DNA from: Sphingobium fuliginis
GTDB taxonomy: Bacteria; Pseudomonadota; Alphaproteobacteria; Sphingomonadales; Sphingomonadaceae
NCBI RefSeq assembly: GCF_004152845.1
Contig: NZ_SEON01000002.1
Location: forward strand, 682,001 to 746,000
Length of the DNA stretch: 64,000 nucleotides
Direction of reading: 5' to 3'
Shown: piece after piece, positions 47,100-55,938 of the stretch
How the letters are laid out: each line of letters starts with the position of its first letter
Position numbering within the stretch: the first letter of the stretch is position 1
Notes under the pieces: model-generated
Database searches by the model: none
Seen by the model: only the letters and a program-made list of their open reading frames with translations
What the model was told of the DNA's origin: nothing
Made by a program: the position numbers and the translations under genes

Positions 47100-48155
47100 T
47101 TATTCCGCCGCGATCCCGGCCGCCTTGAACATATCCGGATCGCCCGCTTCATCCGCATTGGCGGCGGTGCTGCCCTTGAGCTTGGAGCGGCGGTCGAACG
47201 CATCCCACACGTCGTTCCATTGGCCGCGGGTCGCCGCCTTCGAATATTCGGTGGCGCGGGTTTCGAAGAAATTGGCGTGCTCCACGCCGTTCAGCAGCGG
47301 GGTCAGCCAGGGGAGCGGGTGCTCGTCGATCATGTAGATGGGCTTCAGGCCCAATTGCCCCAGGCGCCAGTCGGCGATGTAGCGGACATATTTCTTGATG
47401 TCCTTGGGCGTCATGCCGGGCACCGGGCCCATTTCGAAGACGAGGTCGACGAAGGCGTCCTCGATGCGGACGGTCTTCTGGCACATGTCCATGATGTCGT
47501 CCTTGACCGCCGGGGTCAGGCAGTCGCGTTCCTTCACGAAGGCGTGGAACAGGCGGACGATGCCCTCGCAGTGCAGCGTCTCGTCGCGGACCGACCAGCT
47601 CACGATCTGGCCCATGCCCTTCATCTTGTTGAAGCGCGGGAAGTTCATCAGCATCGCGAAGCTGGCGAAAAGCTGCAGCCCCTCGGTGAAGCCGCCGAAC
47701 ATGGCCAGCGTCTTGGCGATGTCCTCGTCCGTGTCGACGCCGAACTGCTGGAGATAGTCGTGTTTGTCCTTCATCTCCTTATACTGCATGAAGGCGCTAT
47801 ATTCGCTTTCCGGCATGCCGATCGTGTCGAGCAGGTGCGAATAGGCCGCGATGTGGACCGTTTCCATGTTGCTGAAGGCGGTCAGCATCATCTTGATTTC
47901 GGTCGGCTTGAACACGCGGCCGTATTTTTCGTGGTAGCAGTCCTGCACCTCCACGTCCGCCTGGGTGAAGAAGCGGAAGATCTGCGTCAGCAGGTTGCGT
48001 TCATGGTCGCTGAGCTTCTGCGCCCAATCGCGGCAATCCTCGCCCAGCGGCACTTCCTCCGGCAGCCAGTGGAGCTGCTGCTGGCGCTTCCAGAACTCAT
48101 AGGCCCAGGGATATTCGAAGGGCTTGTAGACCTTGCTGGCTTGAAGAAGGGGCAT
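47100..48155 (-). CDS. nrdB: Ribonucleotide reductase class I, beta subunit
   Basis: 351 residues. Di-iron ligands lie in QADVEVQDCYHEKYG, FSNMETVHIAAYSHLLDT and WSVRDETLHCEGIVRL; the Tyr in HIAAYS is the expected radical site. The C-terminal AGDPDMFKAAGIAAE is the tail that docks on NrdA. It makes the stable radical for dNTP synthesis. It lies downstream of nrdA, separated from it by a DUF559 ORF and two repeat units. Confidence 0.94.
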   Translation of the reverse strand: MPLLQASKVYKPFEYPWAYEFWKRQQQLHWLPEEVPLGEDCRDWAQKLSDHERNLLTQIFRFFTQADVEVQDCYHEKYGRVFKPTEIKMMLTAFSNMETVHIAAYSHLLDTIGMPESEYSAFMQYKEMKDKHDYLQQFGVDTDEDIAKTLAMFGGFTEGLQLFASFAMLMNFPRFNKMKGMGQIVSWSVRDETLHCEGIVRLFHAFVKERDCLTPAVKDDIMDMCQKTVRIEDAFVDLVFEMGPVPGMTPKDIKKYVRYIADWRLGQLGLKPIYMIDEHPLPWLTPLLNGVEHANFFETRATEYSKAATRGQWNDVWDAFDRRSKLKGSTAANADEAGDPDMFKAAGIAAE

Positions 48156-48161
48156 GGGTTT

Positions 48162-48473
48162 TTACTCCGCGAAACTTATACCAGACCCTCTCCCCTTGTG
48201 GGAGAGGGAGGGGCCCATCGCGTCAGCGATGGGAGGGTGAGGGGTGAAGGCGGCGATGGTTGCCAGCACGCCTTCCAGATTCTGCATCACGTCATGGTTC
48301 CAGAAGCGGATCACGCGATAGCCTTCCCGTTCGAGGAAGGCCGTGCGGGGCGCATCTGCCGCTTCTTCATGTTGGCCGCCATCCAGTTCGACGACCAGGC
48401 GGGCGGCATGAGAGGCGAAGTCCGCGAAATACGGGCCGATGGGAACCTGGCGGCGGAACTTGGCGCTCGGCAA
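48162..48473 (-). CDS. DUF559 (Vsr-like endonuclease fold) ORF; start may be lost
   Basis: The core FRRQVPIGPYFADFASHAARL then VVELDGGQH and EGYRVIRFWNHDV matches DUF559, a PD-(D/E)XK/Vsr-like predicted nuclease. Family homologues start about 26 residues earlier, and the corresponding sequence (RIARARELRRNATDAEKRLW) is present in frame at about 48473-48551, but the only stop-to-start path has TAA at 48564-48566 and no ATG, GTG or TTG before 48473. The TTG at 48473 would drop that helix. The C-terminal tail is encoded by repeat unit 48186-48251. It may be a remnant or be started at a rare codon. Confidence 0.65.
   Translation of the reverse strand: MPSAKFRRQVPIGPYFADFASHAARLVVELDGGQHEEAADAPRTAFLEREGYRVIRFWNHDVMQNLEGVLATIAAFTPHPPIADAMGPSLSHKGRGSGISFAE
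48186..48251. repeat. Palindromic unit D at the 3' end of the DUF559 ORF
   Basis: CCCTCTCCCCTTGTGGGAGA heads the unit, followed by GGGAGGGGCCC, an inner hairpin CCCATCGC-GTCA-GCGATGGG, and GAGGGTGAGGGGTGAAGG. It is the inverse-orientation partner of unit E (48561-48627), and it overlaps the coding end of the DUF559 ORF. Confidence 0.85.
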
Positions 48474-48560
48474 CTTTTCGCGGAGGAGAGTCCAGAGGCG
48501 TTTCTCGGCGTCGGTTGCGTTGCGGCGGAGTTCTCTCGCACGGGCGATCCTCGGGTTTGG

Positions 48561-48627
48561 GCCTTACCCCTCACCTTCCCACGCGGCTTTGCCGCGCGGG
48601 CCCCTTCCTCTCCCACAAGGGGAGAGG
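48561..48627. repeat. Palindromic unit E at the 5' end of the DUF559 ORF
   Basis: Read on the minus strand: CCTCTCCCCTTGTGGGAGAG, then AAGGGGCCC, an inner hairpin CCGCGCGGC-AAA-GCCGCGTGG, then AAGGTGAGGGGTAAGG. Outer parts match unit D closely, while the inner hairpin differs in sequence but keeps the stem. Units D and E are inverted around the DUF559 ORF. The in-frame TAA that blocks the ORF's usual start region lies in this unit. Confidence 0.85.
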
Positions 48628-48638
48628 AAATTATCGGG

Positions 48639-50594
48639 TCACTGGCAGGCGAGGCACTCGTCATAGTCGGTGGTCTCGCCGATTTCGAATTTGGGGGCGT
48701 CGATGGTGTTGTCCGCTTCCACCCCGCCCGCGAAGCCGGCGCGTTGGACCGACTTGGAGCGGAGATAATAGAGCGACTTGATGCCCAGCTCCCATGCCCG
48801 GTAGTGGAGCATCAGCAGGTCCCATTTCTCCACATCGGCCGGGATGAACAGGTTCAGCGACTGCGCCTGGTCGATATAGGGCGTGCGGTCGGCGGCCAGT
48901 TCGAGCAGCCAGCGCTGGTCGATCTCGAAGCTGGTCTTGAACACATCCTTTTCTTCCTGGGTCAGGAAGTCGAGATGCTGGACGCTGCCGCCCTTTTCCA
49001 GGATCGAATTCCACACGGCCGTCGAGTCCTTCGCCTTTTCGACCAGCAGCTTTTCGAGATAGGGGTTCTTGACCGCGAAGCTGCCCGACAGCGTCTTGTG
49101 GGTGTAGATGTTCGCCGGGATCGGTTCGATGCAGGCCGACGCGCCGCCGCAGATGATGCTGATCGACGCGGTGGGCGCGATCGCCATCTTGCAGGAGAAG
49201 CGCTCCATCACGCCCATGTCGGCGGCGTCCGGGCACGGGCCGCGCTCGACCGCGAGCTGCATCGAGGCTTCGTTCACCTTCTCGTTGATGTGCTTGAAGA
49301 TGCGCAGGTTCCAGCTTTTCGCCATCGCGCCTTCGAAGGGAAGTCCCCGGGCCTGGAGGAAGGAGTGGAACCCCATCACCCCCAGGCCCACCGACCGTTC
49401 ACGGCTCGCACTATATTTCGCCCGCGCCATTTCCGGCGGCGCGCGGTCGATATAGTCCTGCAGCACATTGTCGAGGAAGCGCATGACATCCTCGACAAAC
49501 TGCCTGTCGTCCTTCCACTCATCCCAGGTTTCGAGATTGAGGGAGGAAAGACAGCAGACGGCCGTGCGGTCATTGCCGATATGGTCGCGACCCGTCGGCA
49601 AAGTGATTTCGGAGCAGAGGTTGGAGGTCGACACCTTGAGCCCCAGATCGCGGTGATGCTTGGGCATCGTGCGGTTCACGGTGTCGTTGAAGACGATATA
49701 AGGTTCGCCGGTGGCGAGGCGGACCTCCACCAGTTTCTGGAACAGGGCGCGGGCGTTGACGCTGCCGCGCACCGACTGGTCCTTCGGGCTGCGCAGGGCG
49801 AAGTCCTTGCCGTCGCGCACCGCCTCCATGAACTCGTCGGTCAGCAGGACGCCATGGTGCAGGTTCAGCGCCTTGCGGTTGAAGTCGCCCGACGTCTTGC
49901 GGATTTCCAGGAATTCCTCGATCTCCGGATGGGAGATGTCGAGATAGCAGGCAGCCGAGCCGCGGCGCAGGCTGCCCTGGCTGATCGCGAGGGTCAGCGA
50001 GTCCATCACGCGGACGAAGGGGATGATGCCGCTGGTCTTGCCGTTGAGGCCCACCGGCTCCCCGATGCCGCGCACATTGCCCCAATAGGTGCCGATGCCG
50101 CCGCCCCGGCTGGCGAGCCAGACATTCTCGTTCCAGGTGTTGACGATGCCTTCCAGACTGTCGTCGACCGAGTTCAGATAGCAGCTGATGGGCAGGCCGC
50201 GTCCGGTGCCGCCGTTCGACAGCACAGGCGTCGCGGGCATGAACCAGAGGCGCGAGATATAGTCGTAGACGCGCTGGGCATGGTCGGCGTCGTCGGCATA
50301 GGCGGCGGCGACGCGGGCGAACAGGTCCTGATAGCTCTCGCCGGGCAGCAGATAGCGGTCCTGCAGCGTGTCCTTGCCGAAATCGGTCAGCAGCGCGTCG
50401 CGGCTGGCGTCGGTCACGACATGGAAACGGCGTTCCAGCACGGTTGACGAGCCCGGCGTGGGATCGGCCTTGGGGGCCGGCGCCTGGTCCGAAGGAGCGG
50501 GAGCCTTCTTCTTGTCCGCCACGGTTTCGACCACTTCGTCAATCACGGTTGCCACGTCGCTTGCACTCACCTGTTCGCTGTCTCGAAAATCCAT
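48639..50594 (-). CDS. nrdA: Ribonucleotide reductase class I, alpha subunit
   Basis: 651 residues. The active-site block includes NLCSEITLPTG and MGVMERFSCKMAIAPTASIS, and the C-terminal thioredoxin-interacting pair Cys647/Cys650 (ECLACQ). The catalytic NWxLC/LACC-type pairs and the GYEL loop are present in the barrel. No ATP-cone precedes the barrel; the N-terminus is a Pro/Ala/Lys-rich linker (KKKAPAPSDQAPAPKADP). ATG 50594 has GGGAG upstream. Operon with nrdB. Confidence 0.93.
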   Translation of the reverse strand: MDFRDSEQVSASDVATVIDEVVETVADKKKAPAPSDQAPAPKADPTPGSSTVLERRFHVVTDASRDALLTDFGKDTLQDRYLLPGESYQDLFARVAAAYADDADHAQRVYDYISRLWFMPATPVLSNGGTGRGLPISCYLNSVDDSLEGIVNTWNENVWLASRGGGIGTYWGNVRGIGEPVGLNGKTSGIIPFVRVMDSLTLAISQGSLRRGSAACYLDISHPEIEEFLEIRKTSGDFNRKALNLHHGVLLTDEFMEAVRDGKDFALRSPKDQSVRGSVNARALFQKLVEVRLATGEPYIVFNDTVNRTMPKHHRDLGLKVSTSNLCSEITLPTGRDHIGNDRTAVCCLSSLNLETWDEWKDDRQFVEDVMRFLDNVLQDYIDRAPPEMARAKYSASRERSVGLGVMGFHSFLQARGLPFEGAMAKSWNLRIFKHINEKVNEASMQLAVERGPCPDAADMGVMERFSCKMAIAPTASISIICGGASACIEPIPANIYTHKTLSGSFAVKNPYLEKLLVEKAKDSTAVWNSILEKGGSVQHLDFLTQEEKDVFKTSFEIDQRWLLELAADRTPYIDQAQSLNLFIPADVEKWDLLMLHYRAWELGIKSLYYLRSKSVQRAGFAGGVEADNTIDAPKFEIGETTDYDECLACQ

Positions 50595-51092
50595 GACCAG
50601 CTCCCCGAATGTTCCTGTTTCGTTCGATTCGGTCAAGCCGCTGCCGGCCGGGCCGAACGAATGTAGCATTATCGACCCGGTCAGGCACGGAGATGGGGCC
50701 AGCAGACGCGATCGCAAGGGCAAAAACAGCCTTCCTCCGGGAACCGGCCCGGTTGGTGCGATCACAATCTGTTGGGTAACCCCCGTTAACCCGATACAAG
50801 GGATAGTGCCACAGCTTCATTTCCTTTCAAGGGGGTAAATGACAGTTCGGGGACTCGGTTCATCGACGCGGAGACTCATTTCATCGACGGTCCGGCACGG
50901 CGCAGCGCAGCGACGCACGGACTTTCCTTGGCTTTGCAAAAGGCAAGAGGGACAATTTGGCGCGGAAAATAAATTTGGCTTGCCACGCAATTCCCCGGGC
51001 CGGGCGATTCCGCGCTTGGCGCTTCGTGACGGATGGATGACAAGACAGGGGAACGGAATGGCACGAACCCATGGCCGACGAGAGGAGCCGAC
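50595..51092. other. Intergenic region upstream of nrdA and the GST gene
   Basis: About 500 bp between divergent genes. It has a GGGTAACCCC-CGTTAACCC direct/palindromic pair (50774-50792) near a possible nrd regulatory zone, and short direct repeats of TTCATCGACG near 50858 and 50881. No gene, tRNA or clear NrdR box was identified. Confidence 0.5.
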
Positions 51093-51737
51093 ATGATTCT
51101 CTATTACCACCCCCTCTCCTCCTGCAGCTGGAAGGTGCTGATCGCCCTTTACGAGAACGGCACGGCTTTCGAAGCGCGCATGCTGGACGATCCGGCCGTG
51201 GCGGAGGCGTGGCTGACGCTGTGGCCGCTGGGGAAGTTCCCCGTGCTGCGGGACGAGGCGCGGGACAGGACGGTCGCGGAAACGAGCATCATCGTCGAAT
51301 ATCTGGGACGGCATCATCCCGGACCCTTCCGGCCGATTCCCGAGGATGCCGACGCGGCGCTGGAGGTGCGGCTGATGGACCGGCTGTTCGACCTCTATGT
51401 GATGACGCCGATGCAGGCGATCGTCGCGGACAAGATCCGGCCCGAGGGCGTCGCCCGCGATTCCCATGGCGTGGGAGAGGCGCGGCGAATGCTGGGCAAG
51501 GCCTATGCGTTGCTGGAGGCGCGGATGGCGGGGCGGCGCTGGGCGGCGGGCGACGATTTCACCTTGGCCGATTGCGCGGCGGCCCCGGCGCTGTTCTATG
51601 CCGACAAGATCGAGCCGATGCGCGGGGGTTTTCCGGGGCTGCGCGCCTATCTGGAACGGTTGGAGGCGCGGGAAAGCTTTGCCCGAGTGCTGCGGGAGAA
51701 GCAGCCCTGGTGGTCCATGTTTCCCTTTGCGGATTAG
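51093..51737 (+). CDS. Glutathione S-transferase family protein
   Basis: 214 residues. N-terminal thioredoxin-like domain (ILYYHPLSSCSWKVLIALYE; Ser/Cys near the GSH site, then KFPVL with cis-Pro) and an alpha-helical C-terminal domain with DDFTLADCAAAPALFYA. ATG 51093 has AGAGGAG upstream; a longer in-frame start lacks family similarity. Substrate unknown. It stands alone between nrdA and the acyltransferase. Confidence 0.88.
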   Translation: MILYYHPLSSCSWKVLIALYENGTAFEARMLDDPAVAEAWLTLWPLGKFPVLRDEARDRTVAETSIIVEYLGRHHPGPFRPIPEDADAALEVRLMDRLFDLYVMTPMQAIVADKIRPEGVARDSHGVGEARRMLGKAYALLEARMAGRRWAAGDDFTLADCAAAPALFYADKIEPMRGGFPGLRAYLERLEARESFARVLREKQPWWSMFPFAD

Positions 51738-51770
51738 GCCTTAGGGATCGAGCAGCGCTTCCGAATCGCC

Positions 51771-52811
51771 TCAGGCCCGGCTCGGGGCCGTCTCGCGCGG
51801 CGCGGCGCGTTCCCGGCGACGGCGCCACCAGCCCAATATCGCCTCGCCAGCCGGCCGTTCGACCAGCCGGTTGATCAGCGTGCCCAGCGCCAGCGCCACG
51901 GCGAACGCCGCCGCAAATCCCGCCCAGGGGCTATATCCCGCCTCCGCCATCTTGAGCATCACGACGAAACCGACATGCTGGTGGATGAGGTAGAAGGAAT
52001 AGCTGATACCGCCCATCCAGACGAGCGGACGAAGGCTGAGGAAGTGCAGCCGCCCGGCGGTCAGCGCTGCGAAGGCGGCGAGCAGCAGGAGGCCGGCCAG
52101 CATGATGTCCGGGCTGTCGATCGTCGCGATCGACAGCAGCGCAAGCGCCGCATAGGGCGCCTGTTGCCGCCAGCTCCGCTGCCCTGCCCAGACGCGATAG
52201 GACAATATGCCGATGATGAAGAAGGGCACGTAGCGCAGCACCAGCAGCATCACGATCCGCTCCGGCATGCCCGGCCACAGCGCATAGAGCCAGCGCAGGG
52301 CCAGCCAGGCGAGCAGTACGGGTTCCAGCCGCCTGAGGCCCGTCCACTTCCAGATCGACAGCATGCAGACATAGAAGGCGATCTCTACCGTCAGCGTCCA
52401 ATAGGCGCCGTCGACCTCCGGCAGGAAGGCGAAGCCCTGCAGCATGGTGACATTGGCCAGGATCGCTCCCGGCCCGATCAGCAGTTGCGAGACATGGGCC
52501 AGATATTCGATGCCCAGCGTCAGCAGCATGGCGACCAGATAGGCGGGATAGAGCCGGGCGAAGCGGTTGATCAGGAAATCGGCGGTGGTGCGGATGCGAT
52601 CGAGCGTGAAGAAGATCGCGAAACCGGAGATGGCGAAGAACAGCAGCACCCGGTAATTGCCGCCCAGAAAGCGGAAGGGCACATGGGCCGCCTGGGGGAA
52701 CAGCTCATGGAAGCGCGTCGAATAGTGGAAGACGAGCACGCACAGCGCGCCCAGCCCCCGCAAGGCGTCCAATTCCGTCAGGCGGCGGGTGGAAGGGCGC
52801 GGCCCCGTCAT
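51771..52811 (-). CDS. Acyltransferase 3 family membrane protein
   Basis: 346 residues with about ten membrane helices. The N-terminal LTELDALRGLGALCVLVFHY contains the conserved catalytic-region His, and LLFFAISGFAIFFTL is the family's second signature. These inner-membrane enzymes O-acetylate sugars of LPS, peptidoglycan or exopolysaccharide. Target unknown. ATG 52811 (MTGPRPSTRRLTELD) chosen. The polar tail WWRRRRERAAPRE is cytosolic. Confidence 0.88.
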   Translation of the reverse strand: MTGPRPSTRRLTELDALRGLGALCVLVFHYSTRFHELFPQAAHVPFRFLGGNYRVLLFFAISGFAIFFTLDRIRTTADFLINRFARLYPAYLVAMLLTLGIEYLAHVSQLLIGPGAILANVTMLQGFAFLPEVDGAYWTLTVEIAFYVCMLSIWKWTGLRRLEPVLLAWLALRWLYALWPGMPERIVMLLVLRYVPFFIIGILSYRVWAGQRSWRQQAPYAALALLSIATIDSPDIMLAGLLLLAAFAALTAGRLHFLSLRPLVWMGGISYSFYLIHQHVGFVVMLKMAEAGYSPWAGFAAAFAVALALGTLINRLVERPAGEAILGWWRRRRERAAPRETAPSRA

Positions 52812-52982
52812 GAGTCCGCCATAGCAACAGAACAGCAATCATACCGTTAATATCGTGGTTAACGCGCAGCCCGGCGGCATTTCCGGAAAAAAGCGGCGGT
52901 GGCGCGACGAGGCCGGTTGCGCGCCCGTCGGCCTATCGGCTGGCATGGCATTGCACGTCAGCGGCGCAACCGGGGTGGAAAG

Positions 52983-53522
52983 CTATTGCCCGCCTGCTTC
53001 CGCGGCGCGTTTCAGCCCCTGCAACTGTTCGGCCAGCACCCTGTCGACGATCGGAGCGATGCCCGCCGCACCGGTGCGGAGATAGCCGCCGACGACATAG
53101 CTCATCCCGACGCGCGCGCCCTCGCCGTCGGGCGCAATGTCGAAGGTGAGCGTGCCGGTCACCGCCTCCGCCTGCAACGGGCCCAGCGCTCCGGACAGGC
53201 GCAACTGCCTGTCGGGCTGCGCCTGGATCACGCGGCCATGCTCGACGCTGCCCGGCCTGCCGTCCTTCCCCGGCACCTTCTCGCAAAAGCAGCCGCCGGC
53301 TACGGGATCGAGGCTGAGATTGGCGGCGTCGCCGCTATATGTATGCTGCCCGTTCCACCAGCGCCCCGGCTGCCCCAACAGCCGATAGACGGTGGCCGCG
53401 TCGGCGGAGATGTGGATGCTGTTCTCCACGGCGAAGCCATGATCGCTGCTGCCGGTGACGGCAGAATGGGCCGGCGCAGCCATCGCCACGCCAGCCCATA
53501 TCCATATCCGATGCTTTCCCAT
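52983..53522 (-). CDS. Secreted SRPBCC-like protein
   Basis: 179 residues. A signal peptide (MGKHRIWIWAGVAMAAPAHSA) precedes a START/SRPBCC fold: ENSIHISADAATVYRLLGQP, WWNGQHTYSG and TGTLTFDIAP. Such proteins bind hydrophobic ligands in a cavity; here exported. GGAAGG precedes ATG 53522; the longer frame lacks a signal. Single gene about 95 bp upstream of adk's stop. Confidence 0.8.
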   Translation of the reverse strand: MGKHRIWIWAGVAMAAPAHSAVTGSSDHGFAVENSIHISADAATVYRLLGQPGRWWNGQHTYSGDAANLSLDPVAGGCFCEKVPGKDGRPGSVEHGRVIQAQPDRQLRLSGALGPLQAEAVTGTLTFDIAPDGEGARVGMSYVVGGYLRTGAAGIAPIVDRVLAEQLQGLKRAAEAGGQ

Positions 53523-53618
53523 CGCGCCTTCCCTTCCCTGATCAGGAGGGTAGCCTAATGCCGATTGCCGCATTTGCCGAGCGGCCGAATGCGACAATCC
53601 GGCGCGAACGGAGAGGTG

Positions 53619-54275
53619 TCAGGCGCCTTTGCCGTCCAATATGGCGGCAATCGCGACCGTCACATCGTCCATATCGGCCATGCCGTCGACCCGCGAGACG
53701 ATGCCGCGCGCTTCGTAGATCGGCAGGATCGGCGCGGTCTTGGCGCGATATTCGGCCATGCGGGTGCGGACGGTCTCCTCATTGTCGTCGGGACGGCGCT
53801 TGAACTCGTGCCCATGGCACTTGTCGCACTCGCCCTCGACCTTGGGCTGCTTGAAGCTGTCGTGATAGCCCTCGCCACAGGTCGCGCAGGTGAAGCGGCC
53901 GGTGATGCGCTCTACCAGGGCATCCTCGTTCACTTCCAGTTCGATCACATGGTCTAGGGTGCGGTTGCGGTCGGCCAATATGCCGTCCAGCGAATGGGCC
54001 TGCGCCTCGGTCCGCGGATAGCCGTCGAAGATCACGCCGGTTTCGGGCGCCAGGGCATCCAGCGCCTCCCCGATGATGCCGGAGACGATCTCGTCCGACA
54101 CCAGTTCGCCGGCCTCCATCACCGCCTTGGCCTTGAGGCCGATGGGCGTCCCGGCCTTCACCGCCGCGCGCAGCATGTCGCCGGTCGAGAGTTGCACCAT
54201 GGCCCGGCTGTCCACCAGGCGCGTCGCCTGCGTTCCCTTGCCGGCGCCCGGAGGGCCGAGCAGAATGATATTCAT
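53619..54275 (-). CDS. adk: Adenylate kinase
   Basis: 218 residues. P-loop GPPGAGKGT at 7-15 (MNIILLGPPGAGKGTQ), NMP-binding STGDMLRAAVKAGT, and a LID with a four-Cys zinc knuckle (CATCGEGYH, CDKCHG). It interconverts AMP, ADP and ATP. ATG 54275 is used; ATG 54284 is directly on the GGGGAG site and less plausible. Downstream of secY by 48 bp, the conserved order. Confidence 0.96.
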   Translation of the reverse strand: MNIILLGPPGAGKGTQATRLVDSRAMVQLSTGDMLRAAVKAGTPIGLKAKAVMEAGELVSDEIVSGIIGEALDALAPETGVIFDGYPRTEAQAHSLDGILADRNRTLDHVIELEVNEDALVERITGRFTCATCGEGYHDSFKQPKVEGECDKCHGHEFKRRPDDNEETVRTRMAEYRAKTAPILPIYEARGIVSRVDGMADMDDVTVAIAAILDGKGA

Positions 54276-54323
54276 GTCGCGCATTCTCCCCTGTTCTTCG
54301 CGCTTTTTACCGTTCCGCGCCGC

Positions 54324-55688
54324 TTAGCGCAGACGCCCTTTCAGCTTCGCCTTCTTGATCAGATCCCCATATTGATGGGCGAGCAGGTGGCTCTGGATCT
54401 GCGTCACGGTGTCGACCGTAACATTGACGACGATCAACAGGCTAGTCCCACCAAGGTAGAAGGGAATGCCCGCCCGGGCGATCACGAATTCCGGCACCAG
54501 GCAGATGAAGGCCAAATAGGCCGCACCGATCACCGTGATCCGGGTGAGCACATAGTCGAGATAATTTTCGGTGTTCTTGCCCGGACGGATGCCGGGAATG
54601 AAGCCGCCATTGCGCTTCAGATTGTCGGCCGTCTCTTCCGGATTGAACACCACGGCGGTGTAGAAGAAGCAGAAGAAGACGATGCCGAGACCATAGAGCG
54701 CCATATAGACCGGGCTGCCGTGCGACAGATACTGGTTCAGCGTCAGCACGAAATCGCCCAGCCTGCTCTCGCCCGCCACGGTCTGGCCGGCGAACTGAGA
54801 GACGGTGAGCGGCATCAGCAGCAGCGAGCTGGCGAAGATCGGCGGGATCACGCCCGCCGTGTTGACCTTCAGCGGCAGATGGCTGCGGTCGGCCTGCATC
54901 AAGCCCTGGCGCGTCTGGCGCTTGGGATATTGGATCAGCACCCGGCGCTGCGCCCGCTCCATGAAGCAGATGAAGGCGATGAGGCCGAAGCCCAGAACGA
55001 TCACCAGGAAGATGACCAGGCCGGAAATCGCGCCCGTGCTGCTCGACTTGAACAGGTTGCTGAGCGTCACCGGCAATTGCGCGACGATGCCCGCCATGAT
55101 GATGAGCGAGACGCCGTTGCCGATGCCGCGCGAGGTGATCTGCTCACCCAGCCACATCAGGAACATGGTGCCGCCGATCAGCGAGATCACCGCCGCGACG
55201 CGGAACAGATAGCCCGGATCGACCACCGCCTGCACGCCCGACTGGGCGCCGAAGCTTTCCAGCCCCACGGCGATGAAATAGCCCTGGACGGCGGTCAGGC
55301 CCACCGTGCCGTAGCGGGTATATTGGTTCAGCTTCTTGCGGCCGCTTTCGCCTTCCTTCTTGATCGCCGCGAGTTGCGGCGAGAGCGAGGCGGCGAGCTG
55401 CACCACGATCGACGCCGTGATATAAGGCATCACGCCCAGCGCGATCAGGCTCATGCGCGAGAGCGACCCGCCCGAGAAGGTGTTGAAGATGTCGAGGATG
55501 CCGCCATTGGTCTGCTTGTAAAGCTGCGACAACGCGGTCGGATCGACGCCCGGCAGCGGCACGAAGCTCAGGAAGCGGAAAACGATCAGCGCGCCCAGGG
55601 TGAACCACAGGCGCTTCTTGAGGTCGGTCGCCTGGCTGAACTTCGCCAGGCTGAGATTGGATGCGAGCTGGTCGGCTCTCGATGCCAT
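54324..55688 (-). CDS. secY: Protein translocase subunit SecY
   Basis: 454 residues with ten membrane helices and SecY signatures (LGVMPYITASIVVQL, FPFYLGGTSLLIVVNV-like C-terminus GIPFYLGGTSLLI). It is the channel of the Sec translocon. It is separated from rplO by a 250-bp spacer rather than the usual few bases, and adk follows after 48 bp. Confidence 0.97.
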   Translation of the reverse strand: MASRADQLASNLSLAKFSQATDLKKRLWFTLGALIVFRFLSFVPLPGVDPTALSQLYKQTNGGILDIFNTFSGGSLSRMSLIALGVMPYITASIVVQLAASLSPQLAAIKKEGESGRKKLNQYTRYGTVGLTAVQGYFIAVGLESFGAQSGVQAVVDPGYLFRVAAVISLIGGTMFLMWLGEQITSRGIGNGVSLIIMAGIVAQLPVTLSNLFKSSSTGAISGLVIFLVIVLGFGLIAFICFMERAQRRVLIQYPKRQTRQGLMQADRSHLPLKVNTAGVIPPIFASSLLLMPLTVSQFAGQTVAGESRLGDFVLTLNQYLSHGSPVYMALYGLGIVFFCFFYTAVVFNPEETADNLKRNGGFIPGIRPGKNTENYLDYVLTRITVIGAAYLAFICLVPEFVIARAGIPFYLGGTSLLIVVNVTVDTVTQIQSHLLAHQYGDLIKKAKLKGRLR

Positions 55689-55881
55689 CTTGGCTGCCCT
55701 TCAAAACATCTTGCCGGGATTTGGAAAGCCCGGAGCGGAATCGCTAACCCCTTAGCGGGGCGATGGGGCGCTGTCGAACCGGGAATTGCACCCCGTCCAT
55801 TCCGAATGGCCTTGCGCCTGTCGACAGGCTCAGCCTCCACTCGATACGGACGGCGAGGGTTCCGGAGTCCCCAAAACACGT

Positions 55882-55915
55882 GGCCCCGCTCACCCATATC
55901 GGGCAGCGGGGCCAT
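55882..55915 (-). terminator. Hairpin between rplO and secY
   Basis: TGGCCCCGCT (55882-55891) pairs exactly with AGCGGGGCCA (55906-55915), loop 14 nt. On the minus strand it is followed by CGTGTTTTGG, a weak T-rich tail. It begins about 24 bp after the rplO stop, so part of the transcription may end before secY. A GTCGACAGGCTCAG repeat lies in the same spacer. Confidence 0.55.
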
Positions 55916-55938
55916 GCTTGCAAGCCTTACGGCTTAAT

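Noticed and set aside
50774..50792. GGGTAACCCCCGTTAACCC upstream of nrdA as a CtrA or NrdR site
   Set aside because: Neither the CtrA spacing nor the NrdR AT-rich palindrome fits. It may be a regulatory repeat but I cannot name it.
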